From positions 434,001-498,000 of the forward strand of contig JAQRGA010000043.1 of NCBI GenBank assembly GCA_029237695.1: a DNA stretch of 64,000 bases, in the 5' to 3' direction. Source of the DNA: Conchocele bisecta. Taxonomy: Eukaryota > Mollusca > Bivalvia > Lucinida > Thyasiridae. The notes below the pieces were generated by a model. It saw nothing but the letters and a program-made list of their open reading frames with translations. It did no database searches and was not told where the DNA came from. Positions 41,345 through 52,675 of this stretch are shown in pieces (positions within the stretch are counted from its first letter, which is position 1; the number at the start of each line of letters is the position of its first letter). Both the position numbers and the translations under genes were made by a program.

Positions 41345-41663
41345 CAGGTCCGTAACCAGGGGGTCGGTGCGATCGGAACGACGCCCTCCCCAACCTCCCT
41401 CGTCGTGCCTTGATGTCCACTCTTTTATGCACTAACATACTAATTATTGTCAATACGTAGTAATTTTATAATATTGATGCAAGCAGGAGAGTCTTATTAC
41501 ATGTAGGTGCTCAGTTTTTGCTGATAATATATAAAATGGTATTTCAGACCATCTGGATTCACAATTGTCTGGAAGAGCATGGCCCCGTACCCACATAGCT
41601 GCCTCGGGCCATTAAATCCCTCGAAAAGACTCATTGCTTCATAAAAGTCTGGTTACGGGTCTG
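41345..41663. mobile_element. hAT-like MITE nested in the 5-kb element
   Basis: CAGGTCCGTAACCAGGGGG and the inverse CTGGTTACGGGTCTG are the ends. Flanks TTGCAA and TTGCAT are a weak partial duplication. Confidence 0.65.
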
Positions 41664-42084
41664 TTGCATACATCGAAACCATGAGATACCGGTACATTCC
41701 ATGCGAATGCGGATAGTGTGTCATTTTCCATGAAATGCGATAATCAATTTATTAATGCGGTACACGACAGGGTAAGCACAGCGATTGACATATCAAAGGG
41801 AAGTTGACGATTCTGACCTTGACTGGCTACGTAACAACTACCAAGAAGACAATGATATGCATTTGCATACGTTACATTCCCACCATTTATACTTGAAAAG
41901 GATTTATCGACACATTTATTATTTTAACAAAGTCGTAATATTGACGACAATAACATGAACATGGAATACCAATAACTTGGAAATAATGCACATGGACACT
42001 GCGAGCGTGCTTGTCAGTGTAGCAAGAGACATAATCAATTACTTGAAAATTGGGGAATGATATAACATATACATATCGTATATA

Positions 42085-42490
42085 TGTAGAGTCAATGGTG
42101 TGTTCATGGTAATCGAATCTCAGTTTATATACGACATATGATGTTTGTTAATGCTCAAAATAAAGTAACGTTTGGATGACGTATCATTTAAGTAGTCATA
42201 TGCCGGTAGCCATGTGCTAGGCCATGTAAGTACATGTTGAATAAGTTAATAACCAGTATTTGTGAGCCATTCACATTTTACTGTATATTATACGAATCCA
42301 ATGCATGGTGTCATCCAGACCATTACATCTCAGTTCATAAACGACATATGCTGTGTTTGTTAACAATAAACTCGCGTTTGGATGACCTATAATATCAAGA
42401 AGTCATATACAGGTAGGCATGTACTGTGTAAATAGGAAGGATTTAATGATTCAATATTTGTGAGTCACATAGGTATGTATATTAAACTAA
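42085..42490 (+). repeat. About 205-bp tandem duplication, diverged
   Basis: CTCAGTTTATATACGACATATG, GTTTGGATGACGTAT, AGTCATATGCCGGTAGCCAT and AGTATTTGTGAGCCA are repeated in order as CTCAGTTCATAAACGACATATG and so on. Confidence 0.8.
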
Positions 42491-43861
42491 TATGCGATCG
42501 AGATCAATATGTTGTGAATTCATGATGGAACATAATTGTGTTGAGGTCATTCAAGAGATTGTTTGGTACACAGAAATAATTATTTTTTAAAAAATGTATT
42601 ATGCGTTAATAATGCAATCTATATTGAATGCATATGTATGTATATGTATCGGAGTTATGAAGGGCACTGTTTCTGTGGAATACCATACACTGTAATCATA
42701 TATGTTGTAGTCATATAATGCCCTTACATGGTATGTGTACGTGTCATAACTGTGTATTATAATATGACAACCATTTCTGTAATATAATATATAGTACTGT
42801 AAATGCATTAGAATTAACATGGTTGATTCTTCTATGCTAATCTATAATTATATCAGAAAGTTCCATCGTCCGTGTCTATACACACCAACATACGACCTAT
42901 AATTAAGATCTTAAGCGACCAAACAGAGACACTTATTTTCACATGCACGTATTTGGGTAGCTGAAATTGCGATTCACTTTTCAGTTCAAAACCGCAATTC
43001 GCGGGACTGGATTTTCAACTAACCGGGTCTGAGCTAACCTGGAAGCGAAGTGTGTAAAGCTAAACATTGACATATAGCTGATCTGAGGCCTCTAAGTCAT
43101 GAACATTCGTTACAGCATATTATGCTTTAATTATGTGACACGCATATACGCTGTCAATATTGATTTCAGTGCAGGAGACAGGACTTTTGTTGATGAGAAT
43201 AAATGTTAATTGAGAATATATTTCCATTTATCAACGATGATTATATAAGCAGTCATGCGGAAAGTTTTGCTGAAATAAAATATGCTGATCTGACTTGTAC
43301 AGACGTATGGTTATATGGGACACTTATTAAATATTTCAGTGTAATTTAAATGTATGCATATGGGTATATCCACTTGTGAATGTATGGATATTCACGGAAA
43401 CAGAAACTGTAATACATACTATTTGATAAGTGTTGTATTTTACATGAAATGTTTTATCTTGGTTATAATTAAGACTAAAGTGATTGAAATATCATGGTAC
43501 TTAGCCGCACACCAGCACGTAACAGTTCAATATCTGACTGTAATGCGAACATGGCCGAACTAGAGCCAATAATATGTACCAATCGCAATACATAGTGTAT
43601 ACATATATGGCATTATAGTGCAATGCACAATGTATATGATAACGTAATACACAATAAAATACAATATGTAAAACAAACAGTACATATATTTTAATAGTGT
43701 GACTCTACAACGAGTATAACCTAATTCGAGCATCTCCAAGTTTATTATCAGCGATCTACTAGTCTGAACACAAGTGAATCTGTCATATAAAGAAATGTAA
43801 AAGTAAATGAAAAGAAACGCACAATTGCCAGTACCACACTATATTAAAATAGCCTAAATGA

Positions 43862-44359
43862 GGCGACCATTTTGAATAAACAAAATTACAAATGACTTCA
43901 AAATCAAGTGTGTCCAACTTACTGATTTAGCCGCCTAACAGAATGCAGTAGTATACATAAGTAAAGCAAAAGGAAACATTATATTCAATAACTTTCGAGA
44001 TTTTGGAAAATATGACGGCCATTTTGAAATAAACACTTTCTTTAAGAAGAGCATAAATATTGATCTTTATTTTTAATATCGTATCTCAGATGAAAATCAA
44101 ACTAATATGTTCATATCTAGCTTAATACCAAGATATGGTCCACCACAGTGTAGATAATGCTGCCTGATCTCGATGAATATTTGGCGTCCATCTTGGATTC
44201 ATATGGATTTCATAGCCTCCATCTATGTTTATAATTAATGCATGGTGTCCAAAGGTTTTTCTGCGTCCGTCCGATCAAGATCCAAGTGCCTATTTGTTTT
44301 CATTCATCAAATAAGTACACATTTCAGGCTAAATATTGATGCTTGGCAGCCATCTTGAA
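43862..44359 (-). repeat. Right mirrored array of GGCNGCCATNTTGAA motifs
   Basis: Inverse copies at 43862, 44014, 44183 and 44345, spacing 152, 169 and 162 bp. Flanking bases also match the left array (AAATATTCATCGAG versus AAATATTCACACAG; GCATCAATATTTAGCC versus GTATCAATATTTTGTC). Confidence 0.88.
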
Positions 44360-44880
44360 TATGTTGATACTCTCAACGATAGAGCCGTCCGATCATACCG
44401 AATTACTTTGTATATGCCCCATAAAACAATAATCACCAATAAAACATACTTTATCGGATTGTTCTGTAACGTTATGCAAGTACATATTGTATTATCAAAA
44501 TAGAGTGAGTTTTGCACTCATTTGACCCCAAAAATAACATTGTCTCACCTGATTTGATTGACCGACACCGGATTCGTGCTCAGGATGATATAATGCATTG
44601 AGTTAAAGTAGTCGTTGCTTTTGCTCTCTCGGGTTGAATAGAATTCATTTTATGTGTGCTTGCCCCCTACTATAACACAGTGAATACAACATTGGATAAA
44701 ACTCACGAAAACAATTATCGTTTGCTGCAAGATGCGCCGATTCACTATAAAAAACACAGACGAAACGAAACACGATCAACAGAGCAACAGTAATATGAGC
44801 GGAACGTCGCGTGCTGTTGGGACCACACAGACACGTCAAACATTCTAATAACATCACAATTTGAGAGTTTTCATTTTTAA

Positions 44881-45120
44881 CCCTTTCAACCCTAAGGAAC
44901 TGGAATGGACTGTGATATGTTAATGTTCCGACCAATCCAATGGTCACAAAATGATTTTCAGATCCGTCCATTTATGAAAAGGGGGTATTTGTTGTTCTCA
45001 AAAATATGAAAATTACTTTCAAACAGTGCAGATCCTGATGAGACGGCTCGTTACGAGCCGGCTCATCTGGATCTGCACTGTTTGCATAAACCGATATAGC
45101 GGCCTTTCGGGTTCAAAGGG
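44881..45120 (-). mobile_element. Family K MITE, intact TTAA borders
   Basis: TTAA at 44877-44880 and 45121-45124, ends CCCTTTCAACCC and GGGTTCAAAGGG, core GAGACGGCTCGTTACGAGCC. Confidence 0.95.
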
Positions 45121-45164
45121 TTAATCCGCTCATATTTTATTGTTCAACATTTACGTCTGCAATC

Positions 45165-45609
45165 TACGGATCCCCGCAGGGGACATGGCATATTTTTTAT
45201 TAATTCGTTCCCACAAAATAACAATCCGTTCCCTCAATTTAACAATTCGTTCCCTCCAATTAACAATTCGTTCCCACGATATAACAATTTGTTCCCTCGA
45301 ATTAGCAATTCGTTCCAACGAAATGACAATTCGTTCCCTCAATTAAACAATTCGTTCCCTCGAATTAACAATTCGTTCTTACGATATAACAATTCGTTCC
45401 CACGTATTAACACGATATAACAATTCGTTCCCACGAATTAACAATTTGTTCCCGTGGGAACGAATTGTTATTTCGTGGGAACGAATTGTTAAATTGAGGG
45501 AACGAATTGTAATTCGTGGGAACGAATTGTTAAATTGAGGGAACGTATTGTTATTCGTGGGAACGAATTAATAAAAAAAATAATTCTACTTCCCCTGCGG
45601 GGCTCCGTA
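45165..45609. mobile_element. Family M foldback with 6-bp target duplication, expanded
   Basis: TACGGATCCCCGCAGGGGAC and the inverse CCCCTGCGGGGCTCCGTA, flanked by GCAATC at 45159-45164 and 45610-45615. About a dozen TTCGTTCCCNCGAAWTAAC units, then the mirrored set. Confidence 0.95.
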
Positions 45610-45650
45610 GCAATCCCATGTCAGGGTTTTGTCAACTTGTTTGGTCTACG

Positions 45651-46000
45651 AACCACACGTATTTGAACAGAAGGTCAGTATGTTGGTGTCATATATGGGT
45701 ATTTGGGTGGATTATGGGTAGATTTGGGTGGATTTCGTTGGTTTTGGGTAATTTAAATAGTTGCTCAAACATTACACACGATAGAAATCGTAAATTATGT
45801 ACACATTCACCGTGCCGAACTTTCGGGCCCCTTTCTTACTGTAAAAATACCCACATTACCGTACTTATACGAGTAATTCGCGGGAGCTGACGTAAATTGT
45901 ATGTTGGTAACAATGCACCCAAACCACCAGAGATACCGAAATAACATATAACACACAGAAATATGAACCCTTCTTCAAGAACCTGTGTACGAACCTGCGC
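45651..46000 (-). mobile_element. Family DD element
   Basis: GAACAGAAGGTCAGTATGTT, CGTGCCGAACTTTCGGGCCC and CTTCTTCAAGAACCTGTG are the inverse of the 22198 and 49018 copies; GGGTGGATT-type units are expanded here. Confidence 0.8.
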
Positions 46001-46079
46001 ATGTACTGTGAAAAATATCACGAAAACACAAACTTCCGTAGACGAACCGAAATTATTTACAGCGCAACGTCTCTCAACA

Positions 46080-46276
46080 GGACGTCCTGGGAGGTTCACA
46101 GGGTGTCCGGTTTAAAGAAGTTCCACTGTAATTCAGGCAGATAACCAGTCCAAGACTTCTTTTCGTGCTTTGCGATCATGAACAGACCATACCATCGGCG
46201 ACAAATGACAATGAAACCCACCAAGATTACCAAGACATCGATTTACAGGGTGTCCCGTTTAGAGAGATGACACTGC
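46080..46276. mobile_element. Family J fragments
   Basis: CAGGGTGTCCGGTTTAAAGAAGTTCCACTG at 46099-46130 and CAGGGTGTCCCGTTTAGAGAG at about 46247, with the J spacer inverted between (GCGATCATGAACAGACC). Confidence 0.7.
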
Positions 46277-46370
46277 ATAACAGCATGTGGAGAACTTTTC
46301 TTAAATTGTCATTTACGTAAAACATTATTAATTTGCTGTATCATATTCATAGATTAGATAAAGAGATATT

Positions 46371-46778
46371 AGCGCTCCAGATAAGGAATTAGTAATTGAG
46401 TATTTGAGTATTTTCACTCCATCATTTCTGAAGCAGTTGGGTATTTCAAAATTTTAATTGGGCTAAATAAAATCACACTACTGTTTACACATCAACAGAC
46501 AGCAACTATTGAATAGTTTGCTTCTAAATGAAAACATGTCTTGGCATTTCATTAGAATTGTCTCCTTGGAGACAATTCTAATGAAATGCCAAGATGTGTT
46601 TTCATTGAAAAGAAGAAAAATATGGTATATTTGTGTGACCTGTTTATTGTTTTCTGCGGCATGATAAAGGTATCACAAAATTGTGATTGCTTTTTGATAC
46701 ACGCTACTTCTGATTTCAATGGCTTTTTGGCAATTTTAATTGTGTAGTTAAGCAAATACGCAGCTTATCTGGAGCGCT
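46371..46778 (+). mobile_element. Family S element with exact 8-bp target duplication
   Basis: AGCGCTCCAGATAAG and the inverse CTTATCTGGAGCGCT, flanked by GAGATATT at 46363-46370 and 46779-46786. The centre is a perfect hairpin of CATTTCATTAGAATTGTCTC. The 8-bp duplication fits hAT-type insertion. Confidence 0.95.
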
Positions 46779-46923
46779 GAGATATTATCAGATACAACGT
46801 ATCATGCTGTTATATTGTATACAGTAATCAGATATACTGTAAAGCATACGAAAAGATGTGAATGAATTAATGTATTACACTACAAGTCTGCGAATTCAGA
46901 TTCGTCATTATATTGCAATTTAT

Positions 46924-47466
46924 GGTTGTGATGGGTGAAATGGGGCTTATGGGATTTGTGACCAGTGTATATACTGATTAAATAAAGCATTCATGTAGCC
47001 TGATACAGATCTACACGTTTATCAGGTAACCTGCCCTGTATTGACCGAATGCGTACTGACTGATAACATATTGTTGTATCAGGCATTGACCCGATACAAA
47101 CGTCTGGGTTACAACGAAGTGAAAACTGACATTTCATTGATTTAATGACGTCAGGTGACGTTACAGAATGACGTCAGTGTAATGACACAACGTAAACATG
47201 TCCGCGTTCTGTTCATATATAACGACGTCATATGTGGTCATTTTCGAGCATACAACGTTACCTGATAAATAGAATACCAGGCTAGTGTCTTTTGGTATCA
47301 AGTTCATCAGGCTCGGCTCGGAAACGGTAGGACTTCCTCGGCAAGCCTCGGAATTCCTACGCGTTTCATAGCCTTGCCTGATAAACTTGATATCATAATA
47401 CACTATCATGATATTCTCGATATATTGCTTGTTAGAAGCATAACGGGTGTTTGGTAGATGACGAAC
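46924..47466 (-). mobile_element. Family D MITE split by G
   Basis: GGTTGTGATGGGTGAAATGG to CATGTAGCCTGATACAGATC, then after G, ATATTGCTTGTTAGAAGCAT and TGGTAGATGACGAACAG. The part beyond is replaced by the next element. Confidence 0.85.
47018..47418 (+). mobile_element. Family G element, two modules, CRE-like sites
   Basis: 401 bp. Module 1 (47018-47269) has ends TTTATCAGGTAAC / GTTACCTGATAAA and holds TGACGTCA at 47146 and 47169. Module 2 is a hairpin, AGTGTC..TATCAAGTT / AACTTGATATC..ACACT, with CTCGGCTCGG and GCCTCGGAATTCC. The same length and order occur at 57034-57434. Confidence 0.85.
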
Positions 47467-47713
47467 AGAGAAAGACTTGGACCTAGAACCCGGTCAAAAA
47501 TGTTATACACCACCCACCAATTTCAATTGAATATACATCGTATATAATAGTCATAGTTAAACATTACGGTAGAACCTCTGTATAGCGGACACCCTGGGGA
47601 CCTCCCAGGGTGTCCGCTATAGTGAGGTTCTACTGTATATTTTTCGATAAGTTCTAACTGGGTGAGGTACCTGTTTTGAAAGAACACTTTTATGGGTCCT
47701 AGATCCGAATCCG
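47467..47713. mobile_element. Diverged I-like hairpin carrying J
   Basis: AGACTTGGACCTAGAACC and GGGTCCTAGATCCGAATCC are the weak inverted ends. The J MITE at 47570-47639 sits inside. Confidence 0.6.
47570..47639. mobile_element. Family J hairpin MITE
   Basis: GGTAGAACCTCTGTATAGCG to CGCTATAGTGAGGTTCTACT around CACCCTGGGGACCTCCCAGG. Confidence 0.9.
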
Positions 47714-47739
47714 GCACATAGCTGCAGAGCACGCAAAAT

Positions 47740-47923
47740 CACAGGTGGAAGACTCGGACCCGTGTCACAAATAAATGCCCATTAAAAAATACTTTACCCC
47801 ACCACTTGGTTTCATACAGTACTATGTTCTACATGTATATACATAGAACATAGTACTGTACGAGACCAAGTAGGTGAGGTAATGGAATGTTTTGGTGTCA
47901 CAGGTCCGAGTCTTCCACCTGTG
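47740..47923. mobile_element. Family I hairpin MITE with exact 8-bp target duplication
   Basis: CACAGGTGGAAGACTCGGAC to its inverse, with CGCAAAAT at 47732-47739 and 47924-47931. The arms are more diverged than in the 17852 copy. Confidence 0.95.
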
Positions 47924-47960
47924 CGCAAAATACGTCTTGGAGTTCCCATAGTTAAACATT

Positions 47961-48024
47961 ACAGTGGAACCTCACTATAGCGGACACCCTCACAGGGTGT
48001 CCGCTATAGCGAGGTTCCACTGTA
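47961..48024. mobile_element. Family J hairpin MITE
   Basis: CAGTGGAACCTCACTATAGC and its inverse around ACACCCTCACAGGGTGT. Confidence 0.93.
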
Positions 48025-48440
48025 TAATTTTCGATAAGTTCGTCCAATTTTAGTGTAGGGCCCATATCCGTGTTCATTGAACTTTGATTGACATGTCCGG
48101 ATTTAATTAAGTTTCGTACTTTCATACGTATCTACGGTGATGAACAAATGAATGTAGCAACGATTGATGGGTTAGATTAAGATGTTAACTCGAGTATATA
48201 CATGTAGTTGAACTCTGTCATGGGTATTGAATCTGTACACTTTCAAAATGTGACGATATGCATAATTATTTATGTTACACGTAGTTACATTTACCTGTCG
48301 TAATTTAGTTTTGTCTAAGTCCTCATTTCAATCACAATTTAGCAATAAATGGAATGTGTTTGCGATTGTTTTTCATCTTACCTATTTTAAATTTATCTCA
48401 ATAGTTAGGTTATCATTATCCACACCATTCCGTAGATATA
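48025..48440. other. No feature recognised
   Basis: Nothing supported; an (ATT)n tract follows at 48446-48474. Confidence 0.5.
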
Positions 48441-48445
48441 GAGAA

Positions 48446-48973
48446 TATTATTATTGTTATTATTATTATTATAGTAGGTTAGTGCCGTGAATGGGAAAAA
48501 CTATCTGGCAAGGCTTAGGAAACGGGATGTTCGAGGCTCTGCCGAGCACATCCCGCTTCCGTGCCGCGCCAGATTATTATTATTATTATAGTAGGTTAGT
48601 GCCGCGAATCGGAAAAATATCTGGCAAGGCTTAGGAAACGGGATGGACGAGGCTCTGCCGAGCACATCCCGTTTCCGTGCCGCGCCAGATATTTTTTCCC
48701 ATTCACGGCACTAACCTACTATTCTATTTATCCCGTCAACACCTACAAATGGCTGTAAAATGCAATACAAATAACCCCAGCCACCGCACAATGATTAGGT
48801 CGTATTGACAGGATATCAAAAATGGTTCACGGCACCGTGTTTCACAGTGCGTATGTGCCGTGAAACACGGTGCCGTGAAACATTTTTGATATATGACTAC
48901 TAATGTACTATATACTAATATATGACTACTAATGTACTATATACTAATATATGACTACTAATGACGGGATAAA
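48446..48973 (+). mobile_element. Family H, tandem left hairpin with (ATT)n
   Basis: Two H left hairpins (48476, 48591), each preceded by ATTATTATTATAGTAGG, run into the right half. A tandem repeat is inserted just before the terminal GACGGGATAAAT. Confidence 0.85.
48891..48962 (+). repeat. Tandem repeat ATATGACTACTAATGTACTA, 3 units
   Basis: Units of about 29 bp (ATATGACTACTAATGTACTA + TATACTA) lie inside the H element. Confidence 0.9.
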
Positions 48974-49017
48974 TGTCAGTATCAACCATGTAATGACTTT
49001 CATTGAATGTGTCGTAC

Positions 49018-49380
49018 CTGTGTACAGGTTCTTGAAGAACGGTTCATATGTTGATGTTTTATGGGTTATTTCGGTACATCTGCTGGTTTGGGTGCATTGT
49101 TACCAACACATAATTTACGTCACCTCCCGCGAATTAAATATATATGTATAACTAGAAGTGTTTCTTTGTGGGTATTTTGACAGTATGACAGGTGTCCGAA
49201 AGTTCGGAACGGTGAATGTGTAGATAATTGACGATTTCTGTCGTGTGTAATGATTGAGCATTAGTAGTTGAACAAAGCTATGCAAATTACACAAAACCAA
49301 CGAAATCCACCCAAATATACTCAAAGTACCCATATGACACCAACATACTGACCATCTGTTCAAACACCTGTGGTTTAACT
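49018..49380 (+). mobile_element. Family DD element
   Basis: AGGTTCTTGAAGAACGGTTC to CATCTGTTCAAACACCTGTG. Same orientation as 22198. Confidence 0.8.
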
Positions 49381-49631
49381 TTGTCACGATCATAATTATT
49401 ATTACCCAAATCATTATCTCGATATACAGCAGCAACCATACCTTTCACTCAATGTGTATCAGTTTCTTTCTCATGGTACGTGTTTGACCTGGTATGTAGC
49501 GTAATAATGACCTATAAGCCACCTGTACAACTGATACAGTTTTATCGTCCGTAATTTTATTACTCTGTCCGCAATACTTGTCAGTTTGAATCATTCCGCA
49601 ATGTTAACTACACCTCTTTCATCTTAAACCC

Positions 49632-49846
49632 TGTATACACCACCGCCTGCGCTAATCTTGCCAAAACGAGTTGATAGTGCCAATATATGTTCAGAAACAT
49701 TGACATCTGGGCAAGATTAACGCAGGCGGTTGTGTATGTATGTATGTATGCTACAGCTCAGGCTCAGTCAATCGAACTGCTTAATTGCGAGTTGAGATTG
49801 CCAACATCTGAGCAAGATTAACGCAGGCGGTTGTGTAGGTTTGGTT
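49632..49846. mobile_element. Family Q element with nested duplication
   Basis: CCGCCTGCGCTAATCTTGCC and the inverse GGCAAGATTAACGCAGGCGG, then a second right end GAGCAAGATTAACGCAGGCGG 110 bp later, with (TATG)n between. Confidence 0.75.
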
Positions 49847-49884
49847 TCGTAAATTAAACCAGTCATGTGATATTGAACATAATA

Positions 49885-50030
49885 CAGTCAACACTCGTTA
49901 CCTCAAACTCTCTTAAATCAAACTACTGATAACTCAAGCCAAGTTCTTGGTCCCAAATACATGTTTCCCTAAAACATAACTTAAAGTATTTTCCTCAGTC
50001 CCTGGACTTTGAGTAAACGAGTGCAGACTG
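49885..50030. mobile_element. Family Z MITE, TA-flanked
   Basis: CAGTCAACACTCGTTACC to GAGTAAACGAGTGCAGACTG, TA at 49883-49884 and 50031-50032. Fits pogo-type MITEs. Confidence 0.85.
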
Positions 50031-50032
50031 TA

Positions 50033-50217
50033 TGTGCAATTTTGCATGGAAACTATTTACTGAACTGTGATATTTTCTGTACATGTGGTCGAAATTTGAC
50101 AATTTCGTCAACTTTGAACGTAAATTACGGAAAATATCGTAACATTTTGTACATATTTTCATAAAACGTCGTACATCTTCTTGGTCGCAATACAATATGG
50201 CTTGTCTCATTAATGTG
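50033..50217 (+). mobile_element. Family T, diverged
   Basis: AATTTCGTCAACTTTGAACG, TACGGAAAATATCGTAAC and the end TATGGCTTGTCTCAT match T; the left end is missing, probably replaced by Z. Confidence 0.6.
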
Positions 50218-50450
50218 AGCCGCTATGCGAAAAGGGGAGCTTATTCAGTTCGTGACCTGTGTAGGCCCTGATCAGACTGCGCTGCTAGCGCAGTCTGATC
50301 AGGGCATACACTGGTCGTTGTTGAGTCCGGAAAACATTTCTGCTGCATCTGACGAAAAGTTCGTATCAGTATTAGGCTCCATGCTAGCTGCCCTACACTG
50401 GTCAAACACTGAATAAGGCCCATTTTGTCGTGACTGGTCACCAATTCACA
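50218..50450 (+). mobile_element. Family D, GC-core variant
   Basis: GACCTGTGTAGGCCCTGATC, core GACTGCGCTGCTAGCGCAGTC, and the end TTTTGTCGTGACTGG. The interior AGCTGCCCTACACTGGTC corresponds to the D right half. Confidence 0.8.
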
Positions 50451-50681
50451 GGTATCAATTATATTCCCCGTGCGGTGGCGCTCTGAGGTAACGTAAACCA
50501 GTGTTTATTTTCAGAAAGCCAATACCGGTGTGCAATCATGCCAATATTTATGACCAATGCTTGTCAACTTATATCAAACCATCGGCATTTCATTTTGTAC
50601 ACTTAACATCCTTTCATTCTAGCTGAACGTTTTGCACTGACTCAAGTACATTTAGTTTCATAGCTTAGATAATCATTGAAA
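50451..50681. other. No feature recognised
   Basis: Nothing supported. Confidence 0.5.
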
Positions 50682-51126
50682 CAATATTGCTACCCAGCTC
50701 CATACCTCTCGCGAGGGTAGCAATTTAACCACATATCTTTAATGTAACGCATGGAAGTGTGATGTTTGCAATCGGTTATCCGGCGTGTTTGATATGTTAG
50801 CGATATAGAACTGTCAAAGCTGTATCAATAAATTATTAATAAAGAACATAAACATGCGGAAATTGGTTATATTACCGTGTCAAGGTGTTTATCCGACAAT
50901 TACATGTATATCTTGTAAATTTGAAAGCTTCATTTCGTTATGTTGAATGGCTTCCATGGGAAAATGATTTCCCTGTTCCATTATTTTTTTGACAATTTAC
51001 TAGTTCTACATCAAAGATTATTTGTTTAAAGGTGTAACATATACAGTTTACTAAATTTTGACCTACATGCAACAGGTTTGTGTATACACTTCTGTTGCTC
51101 ACATTTTTTGAATGGGTCAAATTGTG
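50682..51126 (+). mobile_element. Family R repeat, long copy
   Basis: ATTGCTACCCAGCTCCATAC, GCAATCGGTTATCCGGCGTG, CTAAATTTTGACCTACATGC, GAATGGGTCAAATTGTG. About 140 bp more in the middle than the 17566 copy. It ends where A begins. Confidence 0.75.
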
Positions 51127-51350
51127 TGCATTTCACTAAACGTCGTACGACTAAAATGTTCGTAAGTGAAAGTTTAATTTAGTATCGTCTGGAAATATCA
51201 ATTGCTGGATTTACATTTATTGAGCATAGGCTGCATATCTAAATCCAATAATTGTTTACAAGAAAACACTGTTAATGTGAAATTTACAGAATATCATAAT
51301 TTTGCACTTAAGAACATTTTAGTCGTACGCAGTTTAGTGAAACGCGTCCC
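51127..51350 (+). mobile_element. Family A foldback, centre deleted
   Basis: GCATTTCACTAAACGTCG to CAGTTTAGTGAAACGCG; the right half of the central palindrome is missing after GGCTGCATAT. Confidence 0.9.
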
Positions 51351-51450
51351 AGCTGAATTAATGAATGTCATCCATCCATACAGCTGAGAATATCTAAGCT
51401 AGTAGTTTCATTGTTTGAGTTTCAGTGGGCGGCAGTGTATACTAGGATGC

Positions 51451-51484
51451 TCATACATACATACATACATACATACATACATAC
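51451..51484. repeat. (CATA)n microsatellite
   Basis: Eight CATA units. Confidence 0.95.
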
Positions 51485-52118
51485 GTTCATCGTATGTCTT
51501 AGATGGCCAATATTTCACCAATATTCTTTAAAGTAATCGTTAATTGTCCGCAATAAGTACAACGTTACATTTAGAACAAGTTGCCACACCTCGCCGGAAG
51601 TTCACGAGACGCGCACCATGTTACCATGTGTGCACGCACGATTCGGTGTTTTACCGCCAATCACACATCGTATCACAATTCGAAAGCAAATTTAGGGGCA
51701 GGGCTACATTAAAGAAAATTACACGCGCTGGGACGGGCCAAACAATCAGATAGTTGTAATACGCTCGCTAGCGATCGCTCAAAATTAATTTATTAAAAAT
51801 CAAATATGTGAACTACATGTATATTAAACTATATATGTGCATTTTATCATCAGCTAATCACATTGCGTGTTTAGTACGTATTTATCAAGTGTCAACGTAT
51901 CGAGTTTGATGGGATCACACAGGGGTCTGCATATCCACGACTCGTATTTCATTCATTAACTTTGTTTTTGTTTCAACAAGAATATGATATAATACAAACG
52001 CAGTGTTCACGAGATATGCTGCCTTAATGTTTAGAGGCGGAGTACTAAATCATATGTTGTCTAACAAATACAATACATGTGTATTGGATGCTCTGAATTG
52101 TGGCATTTGCGACAAAAA
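51485..52118. other. No feature recognised
   Basis: A 69-codon frame at 51544-51753 has no recognised family. Confidence 0.5.
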
Positions 52119-52280
52119 TAGTTGCGAACAATAACTCCTGCGATCTACTCCCGTACCGTCCGGTACGGACGGTACGGGAGTAGATTACAAGAGTTACTGT
52201 TCGCAACTATGATACATATAGACCCAGATCTGAAGGTACGGAAGTAGATTACAAGAGTTACTGTTCGCAACGACGACACA
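52119..52280. mobile_element. Family X hairpin plus extra right arm
   Basis: TAGTTGCGAACAATAACTCC / AGAGTTACTGTTCGCAACTA with the perfect stem TCCCGTACCGTCCGGTACGG. The right arm AGTAGATTACAAGAGTTACT is repeated at 52241. Confidence 0.88.
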
Positions 52281-52282
52281 TT

Positions 52283-52430
52283 TATACCCAGATCAGCTTA
52301 CACATACATACACACAGACTGATCAGGATCTGCTTTGGCCGCCATTCAGTCACGGAAACACGCTATGCTGCTATAAATCCATAACGGGCGAAAAACAGCA
52401 ACAAAACCAACAGCATAAGGCACAATTCTC
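52283..52430 (+). mobile_element. Family D fragment
   Basis: ACCCAGATCAGCTTACACAT, GACTGATCAGGATCTGCTTT and GCCATTCAGTCACGGAAACA. Confidence 0.65.
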
Positions 52431-52675
52431 TAGGCACAGTCATACAATTAATTCGCATGATTTTGCTCACAGGATCGGCGTTTGTTGGTTTAACCTATAT
52501 GTCCTTGACATTGTGTTTTGGTACATGACAGAATGAATGACAAATGAAATCTCCAAACACTAGTTCGCCAATGCATTATACGAGCCGAAATTGATTGTGG
52601 GGCATTCTCCATCGAATTGTCAGGGAAAAGTATGTTTGATTAAATAATTTAATGCATAAAAGAAACCAAAGTGGT

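Larger units (their letters stand above)
39629..44673. mobile_element. 5-kb element with mirrored arms and phased ATGGCCGCC motifs
   Basis: The left arm contains AACCCAAGAGAGCAAAAGC, AACGACTA and AATCCGGTGTCGGTCAATCA. The right arm (44673 back to about 44520) carries the same blocks inverted, so this is one unit with long diverged inverted ends beginning near TAGTGGAGGGGCA. AAGATGGCCGCC-type motifs point inward from each end at 150-187 bp steps. The centre (40.7-43.8 kb) has no ORF above about 75 codons, so it is non-autonomous or fully decayed. Superfamily unknown; no clear target duplication was read. Confidence 0.75.

Noticed and set aside
47018..47418. LTR of a retroelement (CRE sites, GC-rich end)
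   Set aside because: No TG...CA ends, no primer-binding site or polypurine tract, no paired LTR; the two copies lie alone inside other elements.
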